A stretch of 64,000 nt of DNA from Microbacterium sufflavum (lineage in GTDB: Bacteria; Actinomycetota; Actinomycetes; Actinomycetales; Microbacteriaceae), in contig NZ_JAHWXK010000002.1 in NCBI RefSeq assembly GCF_023091155.1, positions 1 to 64,000 on the forward strand, written 5' to 3'. The position numbers were made by a program, and so were the translations under genes. The notes under the pieces are model-generated. The model searched no databases, had not been told where the DNA came from, and was given only the letters and a program-made list of their open reading frames with translations. Shown here in pieces: positions 10,221 through 19,734 of the stretch (position 1 is the first letter of the stretch; every line of letters starts with the position of its first letter).

Positions 10221-11111
10221 GTGGCTGAGAACGCGGCGAAGTCCAGGGCGAAGGCGAAGAAGGCCGACGACACCCCCATGGGACCCACCGGCCGCCCCTA
10301 CCGCGGCTTCCCGATCCCGGCGCCGCTGAAGTCGCACGGTCCCGCGCGCATCATCGCCCTCTGCAACCAGAAGGGCGGCGTCGGCAAGACGACCACCTCG
10401 ATCAACCTCGCCGCGTCCCTCGCGGAGTACGGCCGCAAGGTGCTCGCCGTCGACTTCGACCCGCAGGGTGCGCTGTCCGCGGGCCTGGGCATCCAGACCC
10501 ACGACGTCCCCACCGTGTACGACCTGCTGCTGGACACGAAGCGTGACGCGCACGAGGCGATCGTCCACTCCAACGTCGAGGGCCTCGACGTGCTGCCCGC
10601 GAACATCGACCTGTCGGCCGCCGAGGTGCACCTGGTCAACGAGGTGGCCCGCGAGACCATCCTTGCGCGGGTGCTCCGCCAGGTCGCGGGCGAGTACGAC
10701 GTCATCCTGATCGACTGCCAGCCCTCGCTCGGCCTGCTCACGGTCAACGCCCTCACCGCCGCGCACGGCGTGATCATCCCGCTCGAGTGCGAGTTCTTCG
10801 CCCTGCGCGGGGTGGCGCTGCTGATCGAGACCATCGACAAGGTGCGCGACCGCCTGAACCCGTCGATCACGATGGACGGGCTGCTGGCGACCATGTACGA
10901 CCCGCGCACGCTGCACTCGCGCGAGGTGCTGGAGCGCGTGGTGGAGGCCTTCGGCGACGACGTGCTGGAGACCGTGATCGGCCGCACCGTGAAGTTCCCC
11001 GACGCTTCGGTCTCCGGCGTGCCCATCACCGAGTTCGCGCCGGAGCACGCCGCCGCGCAGGCGTATCTGCGGCTGGCGCGGGAGCTGGTCGCCCGTGGCG
11101 CCGTCGCCTGA
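10221..11111 (+). CDS. ParA-family ATPase of the scpAB locus (Rv1708-like)
   Basis: A 296-aa Walker-type ATPase. The deviant Walker A is [20 protein letters not shown], and VLAVDFDPQGALSAGLG and VILIDCQPSLGLLTVNAL follow. A 45-residue Lys/Arg/Ala-rich N-terminal extension precedes the domain. No parB is nearby; the gene overlaps scpA by 17 nt, so its job is probably linked to condensin (SMC-ScpAB) function rather than to a classical parABS pair. The main parAB is expected near the origin, outside this window. Confidence 0.88.
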   Translation: MAENAAKSRAKAKKADDTPMGPTGRPYRGFPIPAPLKSHGPARIIALCNQKGGVGKTTTSINLAASLAEYGRKVLAVDFDPQGALSAGLGIQTHDVPTVYDLLLDTKRDAHEAIVHSNVEGLDVLPANIDLSAAEVHLVNEVARETILARVLRQVAGEYDVILIDCQPSLGLLTVNALTAAHGVIIPLECEFFALRGVALLIETIDKVRDRLNPSITMDGLLATMYDPRTLHSREVLERVVEAFGDDVLETVIGRTVKFPDASVSGVPITEFAPEHAAAQAYLRLARELVARGAVA

Positions 11112-11943
11112 GCACGCCGAGACCGATCCGACCGCCGAGGCCGTCGCCCCCGCGGAGGGCGACACGGGCTTCCGCGTCTCGCTGTCGAACTTCGACGGAC
11201 CGTTCGACCTGCTGCTGAATCTCATCTCGAAGCACGAGATGGACATCACCGAGGTGTCGCTGAGCGCGGTCACGAACGAGTTCATCGCCTACCTCGCCGA
11301 GCTGGAGGACGAGGAGGAGCTCGACCAGGCGTCGGAGTTCCTCGTGGTGGCCGCGACGCTGCTCGACATGAAGGTCGCCGGCCTCCTGCCGCAGGGCGAG
11401 CTCGTCGACGCCGAGGCCGTGGCGCTGCTGGAGGCGCGCGACCTGCTGTTCGCGCGCCTGCTGCAGTACCGGGCGTTCAAGGAGGTGTCGGCGTGGTTCG
11501 CGCGGTGCCTGCAGCGGGAGGACCGCCGTCACGTGCGGGCGGTGCCGCTGGAGGAGAAGCACCGCCGCAAGACACCGGAGCTGGTGTGGTCGCTGAGCGC
11601 GGACGACTTCGCGGCGCTGGCACTGCTGGCTTTCGCGCCCAAGGAGATGCCGCACGTCGGGCTCGATCACCTGCACGCACCGCTGGTGAGCATCCGCGAG
11701 CAGGCGGCGATCGTCGTGACGCTGCTGCGCGGCACCGAGTCGATCAGCTTCCGCGAGCTGGTCGCCGGGGTCACCGAGCCGGGAATCGTGGTGGCGCGCT
11801 TCATCTCCGTCCTGGAGCTGTACCGCCACGCGGCGCTCTCCTTCGAACAACTGGAACCGCTCGGCGAGCTGACGCTCCGCTGGGCCGCCGACACCTGGTC
11901 GGACGAGACACTCGCGACCCTGGGGGCCGACTATGACCGATGA
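11095..11943 (+). CDS. scpA: Segregation and condensation protein A
   Basis: A 282-aa kleisin subunit of the SMC condensin. The N-terminal family signature is VSLSNFDGPFDLLLNLISKHEMDITEVSL, followed by FLVVAATLLDMKVAGLLP. The C-terminal winged-helix segment (SFEQLEPLGELTLRW) binds the SMC head. GTG 11095 lies inside the parA gene (17-nt overlap), and the stop overlaps scpB by 11 nt. Confidence 0.95.
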   Translation: MAPSPEHAETDPTAEAVAPAEGDTGFRVSLSNFDGPFDLLLNLISKHEMDITEVSLSAVTNEFIAYLAELEDEEELDQASEFLVVAATLLDMKVAGLLPQGELVDAEAVALLEARDLLFARLLQYRAFKEVSAWFARCLQREDRRHVRAVPLEEKHRRKTPELVWSLSADDFAALALLAFAPKEMPHVGLDHLHAPLVSIREQAAIVVTLLRGTESISFRELVAGVTEPGIVVARFISVLELYRHAALSFEQLEPLGELTLRWAADTWSDETLATLGADYDR

Positions 11944-12589
11944 CGTGACCGAGACCGAGACCGTGCCGGAGGTCGCACCCGCGCCGGAGGTCGAGCCCGG
12001 GGGTGACGACGCCGCGACGGTCGTGGGCTCCGAGCTGCCGTTGAGCGAGCGCGTCGAGGCGATCCTCTTCATCGTGGACGAGCCGATCGGCCTGGTCGCC
12101 CTCGCGGCCGCGGTCGGCGCGCCGGTGCCGGCCGTGCGGCAGACGCTCGAGGCGCTCGGGGACGACTACGACGGACGGGGCCGAGGACCGCGGCGCGGCT
12201 TCGAGCTGCGCGAGGTCGGTGGCGGGTGGCGGCTGTACGTGCGCGAAGACCTCGACCCCGTGGTGGCGGAGTTCGTGGGCGGGCAGGCGCCCGCGCGGCT
12301 GTCGCAGGCCGCCCTGGAGACGCTCGCGGTGATCGCCTATAAGCAGCCCGTCACCCGCAGCCAGGTCGCGTCGATCCGCGCCGTGAACGTGGACTCGGTC
12401 GTGCGCACGCTGCTCGCCCGCGGTCTCATCACCGAGCTCTTTGCGGACTCCGAGACCGGGGCGATCAACTACGGCACCACCGACGCGCTGCTGCAGCACC
12501 TCGGCATCAACTCGCTGGACGAGCTGCCGCCGATCTCGCCGTTGCTGGACGACGGCGCCGACGGATTCGACGAAGGGACCCTCCGATGA
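11933..12589 (+). CDS. scpB: Segregation and condensation protein B
   Basis: A 218-aa protein with tandem winged-helix domains: LSERVEAILFIVDEPIGLVALAAAV and LSQAALETLAVIAYKQPVTRSQVASIRAVNVDSVVRTL are typical ScpB segments. It dimerises on ScpA in the SMC complex. The first 40 residues are an acidic, Pro-rich tail. The stop overlaps the rluB ATG (ATGA). Confidence 0.95.
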   Translation: MTDDVTETETVPEVAPAPEVEPGGDDAATVVGSELPLSERVEAILFIVDEPIGLVALAAAVGAPVPAVRQTLEALGDDYDGRGRGPRRGFELREVGGGWRLYVREDLDPVVAEFVGGQAPARLSQAALETLAVIAYKQPVTRSQVASIRAVNVDSVVRTLLARGLITELFADSETGAINYGTTDALLQHLGINSLDELPPISPLLDDGADGFDEGTLR

Positions 12590-13383
12590 ACGCTGCCCAC
12601 GACGACGCCACCGCGCCCGAGGGCGTGCGGCTGCAGAAGGTCCTCGCGGCGGCGGGCGTCGCCTCGCGCCGTGTCGTCGAGCAGTACATCGTCGAGGGGC
12701 GCATCCGGGTGAACGGGCAGACCGTGACCGAGCTCGGCCGTCGGATCGACCCCGAGCGCGACCTGGTCGACGTGGACGGCACCGCGGTGCAGCTCGACGT
12801 CACCAAGCGCTACGTGATGCTGAACAAGCCCACCGGGGTGGTCAGCAGCATGCGTGACGAGAGCGGGCGGCCCGACCTGCGTCGCTTCACGAAGGACTAC
12901 GAGGAACGGCTCTACAACGTGGGGCGCCTCGACGCCGAGACCAGCGGGCTGCTGCTGCTCACGAACGACGGCGAGCTCGCGCACGTGCTGGCGCATCCGT
13001 CGTTCGGTGTGACCAAGGTGTACATCGCCAAGGTGGACGGCACGGTGACCCCGCAGACGATCTCCACGCTCACGAAGGGCATCGAGCTGGAGGACGGCCC
13101 CATCGCGGCGGACAAGGCGCGGCTGCTGGACACGTCGCGCGGCTCGAGCCTGGTGGAGCTCACGCTGCATTCGGGGCGCAACCGCATCGTGCGTCGGATG
13201 ATGGCCGCGGTCGGCCACCCCGTGACCGAGCTCGTGCGCCGGCAGTTCGGCCCGCTGCACCTGGGAACCCTCCCGGCGGGGAAGACGCGCGACCTGAGTA
13301 AAATCGAACTCGGTGCGCTGTTGACCCTCGCGCGCCGTGAATCCGGTGTCGCCGCGGCGCCAGGCGAGCAGGAGACCGAATGA
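12586..13383 (+). CDS. rluB: 23S rRNA pseudouridine synthase RluB-type
   Basis: A 265-aa RsuA/RluB family enzyme. The N-terminal S4 domain is VRLQKVLAAAGVASRRVVEQYI; the catalytic aspartate lies in NVGRLDAETSGLLLLTNDGELAH; RNRIVRRMMAAVGHPVTELVR closes the domain. It isomerises a uridine in 23S rRNA. Both ends overlap neighbours by 4 nt (scpB and tyrA). Confidence 0.93.
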   Translation: MNAAHDDATAPEGVRLQKVLAAAGVASRRVVEQYIVEGRIRVNGQTVTELGRRIDPERDLVDVDGTAVQLDVTKRYVMLNKPTGVVSSMRDESGRPDLRRFTKDYEERLYNVGRLDAETSGLLLLTNDGELAHVLAHPSFGVTKVYIAKVDGTVTPQTISTLTKGIELEDGPIAADKARLLDTSRGSSLVELTLHSGRNRIVRRMMAAVGHPVTELVRRQFGPLHLGTLPAGKTRDLSKIELGALLTLARRESGVAAAPGEQETE

Positions 13384-14516
13384 CCGACACGACGAGTGCG
13401 CCCACGGCGCGGAAGACCGGTGCCGTCGCGCCGCGTCTGTCCGGCACCGTCCGCATCGTCGGTGCCGGCCTGCTCGGCGCGAGCGTCGGTCATGCGCTGC
13501 GGGCCAAGGGTGTCGACGTGGCGCTCACGGATGCCTCCCCGGCGCAGCTGCGACTGGCGGTGGACTACGGCGCCGGTCGACTCGCCGCCGACGACGACGC
13601 CCCCGCGCTGATCGTGGTGGCCGTGCCGCCCGACGTCACAGCCGACGTGGTGCAGGCCGAGCTGGAGCGGTACCCGGACGCGGTCGTGACCGACGTCGCG
13701 AGCGTCAAGCTCGAACCGTTCCGGACGCTGCGCGACCGCGGCGTCGACCTCGCGCGCTACATCGGCTCGCACCCGCTCGCGGGGCGTGAGCGCGGCGGCG
13801 CCATCTCGGCCCGCGCCGACCTCTTCATCGGGCGGCCCTGGGTGGTGTGCCGCGACGAGGACACGAAGGCCACGGATCTCGCGCTGGTCGAGGCCCTCGC
13901 GCTCGACGTGGGCGCGATGCCGCTGGAGATGACGCCGGAGGAGCACGACCGATCGGTCGCCCTCACCTCGCACGTGCCCCAGGTCGTCGCGAGCCTGCTG
14001 GCCGCGCGGCTCGCGGGAGCCGAGGAGGGCGCGCTGCGCCTGGCGGGTCAGGGCGTGCGCGACACGACGCGCATCGCCGCCTCCGCGCCCGAGCTGTGGG
14101 TGCAGATCCTCGGCGCGAACGCGGGGCCCGTCGTGGAGATCCTCGACGCGCTGGCGGCCGACCTGGGCGATGTCGCGGAGGCGCTGCGGGCGCCGGCGGC
14201 CCCCGGCGCGCGCCGTGTGATCGCGGAGACCATCCGGCAGGGCAACGACGGCGTGGAGCGCCTGCCGGGCAAGCACGGCCAGAACCGGCGCTTCGAGACG
14301 CTCGTGGTGATGGTCGACGACACCGCCGGACAGCTTGGCCGCCTGTTCGGCGAGCTCGGCGAACTCGGCGTCAACGTCGAGGACCTGCGTCTGGAGCACT
14401 CGCCCGGCGCACAGTTCGGTCTGGCCGAGATCAGTGTCGACCCCGCGGCGCTGCACGGCGCGATCACCGGGCTCCAGGAACGCGGCTGGCGCATTGCAGG
14501 GAACACGAATGACTGA
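13380..14516 (+). CDS. tyrA: Prephenate dehydrogenase
   Basis: A 378-aa tyrosine-pathway enzyme. The NAD-binding Rossmann start is [39 protein letters not shown] is the conserved substrate-site stretch, followed by the helical dimer domain. A C-terminal ACT-like domain ([30 protein letters not shown]) suggests feedback control by tyrosine. The ATG overlaps rluB and the stop overlaps cmk by 8 nt. Its insertion between rluB and cmk differs from mycobacteria, where those two are adjacent. Confidence 0.92.
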   Translation: MTDTTSAPTARKTGAVAPRLSGTVRIVGAGLLGASVGHALRAKGVDVALTDASPAQLRLAVDYGAGRLAADDDAPALIVVAVPPDVTADVVQAELERYPDAVVTDVASVKLEPFRTLRDRGVDLARYIGSHPLAGRERGGAISARADLFIGRPWVVCRDEDTKATDLALVEALALDVGAMPLEMTPEEHDRSVALTSHVPQVVASLLAARLAGAEEGALRLAGQGVRDTTRIAASAPELWVQILGANAGPVVEILDALAADLGDVAEALRAPAAPGARRVIAETIRQGNDGVERLPGKHGQNRRFETLVVMVDDTAGQLGRLFGELGELGVNVEDLRLEHSPGAQFGLAEISVDPAALHGAITGLQERGWRIAGNTND

Positions 14517-15207
14517 CACCTCCACCGTCTCCGCCACGAAGTTCATCGCCATCGACGGGCCGGCCGGTTCCGGCAAGTCCAGCGTCTCCAAGGCGGTCGC
14601 GCGCCAGCTCGGCTACGGCTACCTCGACACCGGCTCGGCGTACCGGGCGCTCGCCTGGCATGTGCTGGAGCAGGGCGCCGACACCGATGACGCGGCCGCC
14701 GTGCGCGCCGCCGCGGCCGACTTCCCGGTCCGTCTCGGCCTCGACCCCGACGACCGCACGGTCCGGGTGGGCGACACCGACGTGACCGACGCCATCCGCG
14801 AACCGCGGGTCTCCGGCGCGGTGAGCGGCGTCGCCCGCGTGCCCGAGGTGCGCGCGCAGGTGAACGAGCTGTTCCGCGCGCTGGTCGCCGACGCGCCCTA
14901 CCCGGCCGTCGTGGTCGAGGGCCGCGACATCACGACGGTGGTCGCGCCGGATGCCCCCGTGCGCATCCTCCTGACCGCCGCCCCTGAGGTGCGCGCCGCA
15001 CGCCGTGCCGGCGAGCTCGCGGGGGAGAACGCCGCCGCCGTCGCCGCGGCCCTGCACCGACGCGACGCCTCCGACAGCGCCGTCGTCGACTTCCTCAACG
15101 CCGCCGAGGGCGTCGAGGTCGTCGACTCGACCGAACTCGACTACCCCCAGACCATCGACGCCGTCCTCACGGTGATCGAACGACTCCGAGGAGCACACCG
15201 TGGCTGA
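14509..15207 (+). CDS. cmk: Cytidylate kinase
   Basis: A 232-aa (d)CMP kinase. The P-loop is [19 protein letters not shown], followed by [44 protein letters not shown] and the LID arginines RAARRAGEL. It phosphorylates CMP and dCMP for RNA, DNA and CDP-lipid supply. It overlaps tyrA at the start and der at the end (8 nt each). Confidence 0.95.
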   Translation: MTDTSTVSATKFIAIDGPAGSGKSSVSKAVARQLGYGYLDTGSAYRALAWHVLEQGADTDDAAAVRAAAADFPVRLGLDPDDRTVRVGDTDVTDAIREPRVSGAVSGVARVPEVRAQVNELFRALVADAPYPAVVVEGRDITTVVAPDAPVRILLTAAPEVRAARRAGELAGENAAAVAAALHRRDASDSAVVDFLNAAEGVEVVDSTELDYPQTIDAVLTVIERLRGAHRG

Positions 15208-16720
15208 CGACGAATACGAAGGCGGCCCCGACCAGCTCGCCGAGAAGATGGAGAACCTCGACGAGCACCTCGCCGAGCAGCGCGCCGAGACCCTGCGCGC
15301 CGGTCTCGCCGACTACGAGCTGGACGACGAGGATGCCGCGCTCCTCGCGGGCGTCTCGCTGGGCGAGGACGGCATCGAGTTCCTGCCCGCGCTGCCGGTC
15401 GTCGCGATCGTCGGACGGCCGAACGTCGGCAAGTCGGCGCTCGTGAACCGCATCCTCGGTCGTCGTGAGGCCGTGGTGGAGGACACCCCCGGGGTCACGC
15501 GCGACCGCGTCACCTACAAGGCCGAATGGAACGACCGGCGCTTCACGCTCGTCGACACCGGCGGCTGGGAGCCCGACGCCCGCGGCATCGACCGCTCGGT
15601 CGCCGCGCAGGCGGAGGTCGCGATCGACCTGTCCGACGTGGTGCTGTTCGTGGTCGACGCGATGGTCGGCGCCACCTCGACCGACGAGCACGTGGTCAAG
15701 CTGCTGCGCAAGAGCGGCAAGCCCGTGTTCCTGGTCGCGAACAAGATCGACGACGCCCGGCAGGAGCCGGAGGCCGCCGCGCTGTGGAACCTCGGTCTCG
15801 GTGAGCCCCACCCGGTCTCGGCCATCCACGGCCGCGGCGTGGCGGATCTCCTGGATGCCGTGCTGAAGAAGCTTCCCGAGATCTCGGCGGTCGCGAAGCA
15901 GGAGATCGGCGGGCCGCGACGTGTCGCGATCCTCGGTCGCCCCAACGTGGGCAAGTCCTCGCTGCTGAACAAGGCGGCGGGGGAGGAGCGCGTGGTCGTG
16001 AACGACCTGGCCGGCACGACGCGCGACCCGGTCGACGAGGTCGTGGAGCTCGGCGGCAAGATGTGGCGTCTGGTCGACACGGCCGGTATCCGTCGCCGCG
16101 TGCACATGGCGCAGGGCGCGGACTTCTACGCCTCGCTGCGCACGTCGGCCGCGCTGGAGAAGGCCGAGGTCGCCGTCGTGGTCCTCGACGTGTCGGAGAC
16201 GATCAGCGAGCAGGACGTGCGGATCATCGACCTCGTGCTGGAGTCGGGCCGCGCGCTCGTCCTCGCGTTCAACAAGTGGGACCGCCTGAACGACGACGAC
16301 CTGGAGAACGCCGACCGCCGCCGGTACCTCGAGCGCGAGATCGAGCAGGACCTCGCGCACGTGGCGTGGGCTCCGCGGGTGAACATCTCCGCGAAGACCG
16401 GGCGACACCTCGACAAGCTGGTGCCCGCGCTGGAGACGGCGCTCGAGAACTGGGACCGCCGCATCCCGACCGGCAAGTTCAACGCCTTCCTCGCCGAGCT
16501 CGTGGCCGAGCACCCGCACCCGCTGCGCGGGGGCAAGCAGCCGCGCATCCTGTTCGGCACGCAGGCCTCGACGCGTCCGCCGACGTTCGTGCTGTTCACG
16601 ACTGGGTTCCTCGACCCGGGCTACCGCCGGTTCATCCAGCGGCGCCTGCGCGAGCTCTACCCGTTCGAGGGGACGCCGATCGTCATCAACATGCGCGTGC
16701 GGGAGCGCCGCCAGCGCTGA
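15200..16720 (+). CDS. der: Ribosome biogenesis GTPase Der (EngA)
   Basis: A 506-aa double GTPase for 50S subunit maturation. The first G domain has [17 protein letters not shown] and [12 protein letters not shown], the second [17 protein letters not shown] and [14 protein letters not shown], and the C-terminal KH-like domain ends the protein. A 65-residue acidic N-terminal extension precedes the first G domain, common in Actinobacteria. GTG 15200 has GAGGAG 8 nt upstream inside cmk. It is the last gene of the block. Confidence 0.96.
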   Translation: MADDEYEGGPDQLAEKMENLDEHLAEQRAETLRAGLADYELDDEDAALLAGVSLGEDGIEFLPALPVVAIVGRPNVGKSALVNRILGRREAVVEDTPGVTRDRVTYKAEWNDRRFTLVDTGGWEPDARGIDRSVAAQAEVAIDLSDVVLFVVDAMVGATSTDEHVVKLLRKSGKPVFLVANKIDDARQEPEAAALWNLGLGEPHPVSAIHGRGVADLLDAVLKKLPEISAVAKQEIGGPRRVAILGRPNVGKSSLLNKAAGEERVVVNDLAGTTRDPVDEVVELGGKMWRLVDTAGIRRRVHMAQGADFYASLRTSAALEKAEVAVVVLDVSETISEQDVRIIDLVLESGRALVLAFNKWDRLNDDDLENADRRRYLEREIEQDLAHVAWAPRVNISAKTGRHLDKLVPALETALENWDRRIPTGKFNAFLAELVAEHPHPLRGGKQPRILFGTQASTRPPTFVLFTTGFLDPGYRRFIQRRLRELYPFEGTPIVINMRVRERRQR

Positions 16721-16741
16721 CGCGTTCCGGCGTGTGTCGCC

Positions 16742-16758
16742 GGGTGGCGCCGCCACCC
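16742..16758 (+). terminator. Possible terminator hairpin after der
   Basis: GGGTGGC (16742-16748) and GCCACCC (16752-16758) form a perfect 7-bp stem with a 3-nt loop. There is no T-run, so this is a weak candidate. Confidence 0.3.
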
Positions 16759-16781
16759 CGATGCTGTGAAAAGCTGAGGGG

Positions 16782-17714
16782 GTGACAGTCGTACCCCCCG
16801 CTCCCGGCGAACCGCGTCGCCCCGAAGGACCGCGCAACCCCGGCGACGCCTGGGTGGTCGCAGACACGGGGGAGCGCTACTGGGGGCGGTTCGGTGCGGC
16901 CGGTCTGCTCGCGGTCGACGCGACGCGCGGGATCCTGCTGCAGCACCGCGTGTCGTGGAGCCACTTCGGCGGCACGTGGGGGTTGCCCGGCGGTGCGCTG
17001 CACGAGGGCGAGTCGGCGATCGTCGGAGCGATCCGGGAGGCGCAGGAGGAGGCGGGCGTGCCGGACGGCGCCGTGCGTCCGCGCTTCACGAGCGTGCTCG
17101 ACCTCGGCATCTGGTCGTACACGACGGTAGTCGCCGATGTGCGCAGCCCGTTCGACCCGGTGATCAGCGATCCGGAGAGCGTGGCGCTGGAGTGGGTCCC
17201 GGTCGACCGCGTGGACGAGCTGCCGCTGCACCCGGGGTTCGGGGCGGCGTGGCCGATGCTGCGCGCTCAGCTCGATGTGTTCCCGGCCGTGGTGGTCGAC
17301 GGGGCGAACGTGGTCGGGTCGGTGCCCGACGGCTGGTGGAAGGACCGAGCAGGTGCGGCCGCGCGCTTGCGTGACCGGCTGGCCGGGCTGGCGGTGCCCG
17401 CGGACGACCTGGGGCTCGACGGAGACGACTGGTACCCGGAGGTGGCGCTCGTGGTCGAGGGTCGTGCCCGCGACATCGGGACCGAGGCCGCGGAGACCGG
17501 TGCCGCCGAGGCCGGAGTCGCGGAGCCGGCGCTGGCGGTCGTGCGGGCCGAGGCCGCGGGCGATGATGCGATCGTGGCCGAGGTCGAGCGTCGGGTCGCG
17601 GGGGCGCAGCGGGTGCTGGCGGTCACGAGCGACCGGGAGCTGCAGGCGCGGGTCGAGGCCGCGGGCGCGCAGGTGCGGTCGAGCGGGTGGCTGCGGAGGC
17701 TGCTGGACGCCTGA
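16782..17714 (+). CDS. NUDIX hydrolase fused to a YacP/NYN-like nuclease domain
   Basis: A 310-aa two-domain protein. Residues about 25-150 are a NUDIX domain: WGLPGGALHEGESAIVGAIR runs into EAQEEAG. Residues about 165-310 look like a NYN/PIN-type fold of the YacP kind: an initial aspartate strand VVVDGANVVGS, a late acidic site GDDAIVAEVERR, and VTSDRELQARVEAAGAQV. Separate proteins of the second type occur in other Actinobacteria (remembered). The pairing suggests removal of a 5' cap or nucleotide coupled to RNA cleavage, which is inference. GTG 16782 lies 6 nt after a weak AAAGCT -10. No close partner; der lies 60 bp upstream on the same strand. Confidence 0.75.
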   Translation: MTVVPPAPGEPRRPEGPRNPGDAWVVADTGERYWGRFGAAGLLAVDATRGILLQHRVSWSHFGGTWGLPGGALHEGESAIVGAIREAQEEAGVPDGAVRPRFTSVLDLGIWSYTTVVADVRSPFDPVISDPESVALEWVPVDRVDELPLHPGFGAAWPMLRAQLDVFPAVVVDGANVVGSVPDGWWKDRAGAAARLRDRLAGLAVPADDLGLDGDDWYPEVALVVEGRARDIGTEAAETGAAEAGVAEPALAVVRAEAAGDDAIVAEVERRVAGAQRVLAVTSDRELQARVEAAGAQVRSSGWLRRLLDA

Positions 17715-17742
17715 CGCGTGCGGACGAGCGGATGCCGCGGGG

Positions 17743-18114
17743 TCAGTCGGGCGGGGTGTCCCGGCCGCGGAGGCGGTCGATCTCGCGGCGCTCGCGTTTG
17801 GTCGGGCGACCGGCACCGCGGTCGCGCAGGCCGAGCGCGGCCTGCGGTTCGCGTTCGGGTGTGCGGTCTTCGTAGGCGAGGGCGGCGAGTGGGGCGCCGA
17901 CGCGCTTGACGAGCAGCTGCCGGACGATGAGGATGCGGTCGAACCCCGAGATGCGGATGCGCAGCTCGTCGCCGATGCGGACCGTCTGCGCGGCCTTGGC
18001 CTTGTCGCCGTTCACGCGCACATGCCCCGCACGGCATGCGGTGGTCGCGGCCGACCGGGTCTTGTAGACGCGGACGGCCCACAGCCAGCTGTCGACGCGG
18101 ACGCTGTCAGCCAT
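17743..18114 (-). CDS. S4-domain RNA-binding protein (Hsp15/HslR-like)
   Basis: A 123-aa protein that is almost entirely one S4 domain: VRVDSWLWAVRVYKTRSAATTACRAG-HVRVNG, then a basic tail (RDRGAGRPTKRERREIDRLRGRD). Family members such as Hsp15 bind free 50S subunits with stalled peptidyl-tRNA; the exact role here is unproven. ATG 18112-18114 overlaps the stop of the YhhN gene by one base, so the two are co-transcribed. Confidence 0.85.
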   Translation of the reverse strand: MADSVRVDSWLWAVRVYKTRSAATTACRAGHVRVNGDKAKAAQTVRIGDELRIRISGFDRILIVRQLLVKRVGAPLAALAYEDRTPEREPQAALGLRDRGAGRPTKRERREIDRLRGRDTPPD

Positions 18115-18782
18115 CACGAGGCCTTCCGTGCGAGGACGACCAGGGTGCCCGCGATGAGGAGCCCCTGTCCGAGCGTGTAGGTCGCCATCACGGCGGGGCT
18201 GCTCCAGGCCGGGAGAGCATCGGGGAGGAAGAGCCGGAACGCGAGGATCGTGTCGCTGGCGAGGAAGAACGCGCCGCCCACCGCGACGAGGGGGTGGCAG
18301 CGGGCGGCCATCGCCGCCGTGCCGCCCAGCAGCAGCCCGTAGGCGGCGACGGCGATCAGCAGGGGGCCGGTGTGCGGCCCGAGCGTGAGGATCATCGCGA
18401 CCCACCACGCCGCGTACACCAGCGTCCACCAGGGCAGCCGACGCCGGGCGAGGTGCCTCGCGAACAGCACGATGTACGCCACGTGCGCGAGGCCGAAGAA
18501 CCCGAGCATGAGCGGAAGCTCGGGGGCGGCGGGGAACAGCGCCCCCGCGCCGTCGCCCAGCCAGGAGAACAGCAGCGCCGCGAGCGCGAGCACGAGGGCG
18601 GAGCGCGGCCGGAGGCGTGGGGCGGCCACGAGCACCGGTACCGCGAGCAGCGGCATGAGCAGCAGCTTGGTCGGAGCGGCCAGGTCGTGGTCGAGCGCGA
18701 GCAGCACGACGTGCAGCAGCGACACCGCGACGTACGGCGCGAACGCCCACACGATCGGGCGGGGGAGGGTGCGGCGGCGCAT
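18114..18782 (-). CDS. YhhN family membrane protein (lysoplasmalogenase-like)
   Basis: A 222-aa integral membrane protein with about eight hydrophobic helices from residue 10 to the C-terminus. The family contains lysoplasmalogenase, which cleaves the vinyl-ether bond of lysoplasmalogens; conserved polar positions in helices (LFSWLGDGAGAL, FFLASDTILAF) match it. The start is the ATG 6 nt after a TACGAT hexamer, i.e. a leaderless message. The stop overlaps the S4 gene (TGATG). Confidence 0.85.
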   Translation of the reverse strand: MRRRTLPRPIVWAFAPYVAVSLLHVVLLALDHDLAAPTKLLLMPLLAVPVLVAAPRLRPRSALVLALAALLFSWLGDGAGALFPAAPELPLMLGFFGLAHVAYIVLFARHLARRRLPWWTLVYAAWWVAMILTLGPHTGPLLIAVAAYGLLLGGTAAMAARCHPLVAVGGAFFLASDTILAFRLFLPDALPAWSSPAVMATYTLGQGLLIAGTLVVLARKAS

Positions 18783-18788
18783 CCCCTC

Positions 18789-18794
18789 ATCGTA
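18789..18794 (-). promoter_or_regulatory. -10 element, leaderless promoter of the YhhN gene
   Basis: TACGAT on the minus strand ends 6 nt before the ATG at 18782. Confidence 0.6.
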
Positions 18795-18844
18795 TGGCCG
18801 CGGCGGTATATCCGGGGGCGCGGGGGTGTGCCGCGGGGTGGTGG

Positions 18845-19441
18845 TCATGCGTCGGTGCGGGAGGACAGGTCGAGCGTCACGAGAACCCGTCCGGGCTTCA
18901 TGACCGTCTGCTCCGTGAAGCCTGCGCCGAGGAAGGTGTTCAGCGTGCCGTGGAACAGGTCGTTCGCGCGCTGCTTCTCGCCGCGGGTGTCGACCGGGTA
19001 CCCCTCGACCAGACGCGCTCCGGAGGCCGCGGCGTAGTCGACCGCCGCCCGCAGCAGTGCCGCGTTGAGTCCGGTGCCCCGGTGCTCGCGGCGCACCACG
19101 AAGCACGTCACCGCCCACACGGACGGGTCGTCGAACGGCTCGGCGGACGACGCGGCGATGATGCGCGTGCGGGGGATGCGGGCCTGGGCGGTGCGCGGTC
19201 CGATACGGATCCAGCCCGCGGCCTCGCCGTCGACGTAGGCCACGAGCCCGGGCGGTGGACCCTCGTCGATCTCGGCCCGGAACATGTCGGTGCGCTGCGG
19301 CGTGGTGGTCGTGTTCCAGTCCTTGTTGCTCAGTATCGGCCAGATGCACTGGCAGCTCGCACCGTCGCCCCCGCCCGTGAGAGCGTGCTGCACGTCGTCC
19401 CAGCGGTCGGACGTGGCGAGTTCGGTGGTGATCGTCGGCAT
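18845..19441 (-). CDS. GNAT family N-acetyltransferase
   Basis: A 198-aa acetyltransferase. The acetyl-CoA loop is visible as VVRREHRGTGLNAALLRAAVDYA (R/Q-x-x-G-x-G/A type), followed by GARLVEGYPVD and a C-terminal beta-strand region LGAGFTEQTVMKPG. An N-terminal motif SCQCIWPILSNKDW is typical of a small actinobacterial GNAT subgroup. The substrate is unknown. The ATG at 19441 is chosen because TACCGT lies 7 nt upstream; a GTG ten codons earlier is the alternative. Confidence 0.82.
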   Translation of the reverse strand: MPTITTELATSDRWDDVQHALTGGGDGASCQCIWPILSNKDWNTTTTPQRTDMFRAEIDEGPPPGLVAYVDGEAAGWIRIGPRTAQARIPRTRIIAASSAEPFDDPSVWAVTCFVVRREHRGTGLNAALLRAAVDYAAASGARLVEGYPVDTRGEKQRANDLFHGTLNTFLGAGFTEQTVMKPGRVLVTLDLSSRTDA

Positions 19442-19448
19442 GACCGCG

Positions 19449-19454
19449 ACGGTA
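19449..19454 (-). promoter_or_regulatory. -10 element, leaderless promoter of the GNAT gene
   Basis: TACCGT on the minus strand is spaced 7 nt from the ATG at 19441. Confidence 0.55.
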
Positions 19455-19511
19455 CGCGGTGGCTCCGACACCCCGCAACGCCCCGGTTCGCGAGAGGGCC
19501 GCGGGTACGGC

Positions 19512-19517
19512 TAAGAT
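19512..19517 (+). promoter_or_regulatory. -10 element of tRNA-Pro
   Basis: TAAGAT lies 32 nt before the mature tRNA 5' end, leaving a short 5' leader for RNase P. The -35 region (around TTCGCG at 19489) is weak. Confidence 0.5.
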
Positions 19518-19549
19518 AGGGGAGTTGCCTGCGCGAGAGTGCAGAACAA

Positions 19550-19626
<77 letters not shown>

Positions 19627-19628
19627 GA

Positions 19629-19663
19629 AAGCCCCGGTGAGAGCATCCTTCTCACCGGGGCTT
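19629..19663 (+). terminator. Terminator after tRNA-Pro
   Basis: A perfect 14-bp stem AAGCCCCGGTGAGA / TCTCACCGGGGCTT with a 7-nt loop begins 3 nt after the tRNA CCA end. Confidence 0.75.
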
Positions 19664-19734
19664 CGTCGTTTCCGGCTTTGCGGATCTCGCACCGCTGCGG
19701 CGGAGAGGCGGACAACGCCGGTGTGTACCCGCCG

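Noticed and set aside
10221..11943. A full parABS segregation locus
   Set aside because: No parB gene or parS palindrome (GTTTCACGTGAAAC type) was seen near any of the three ParA-family genes.
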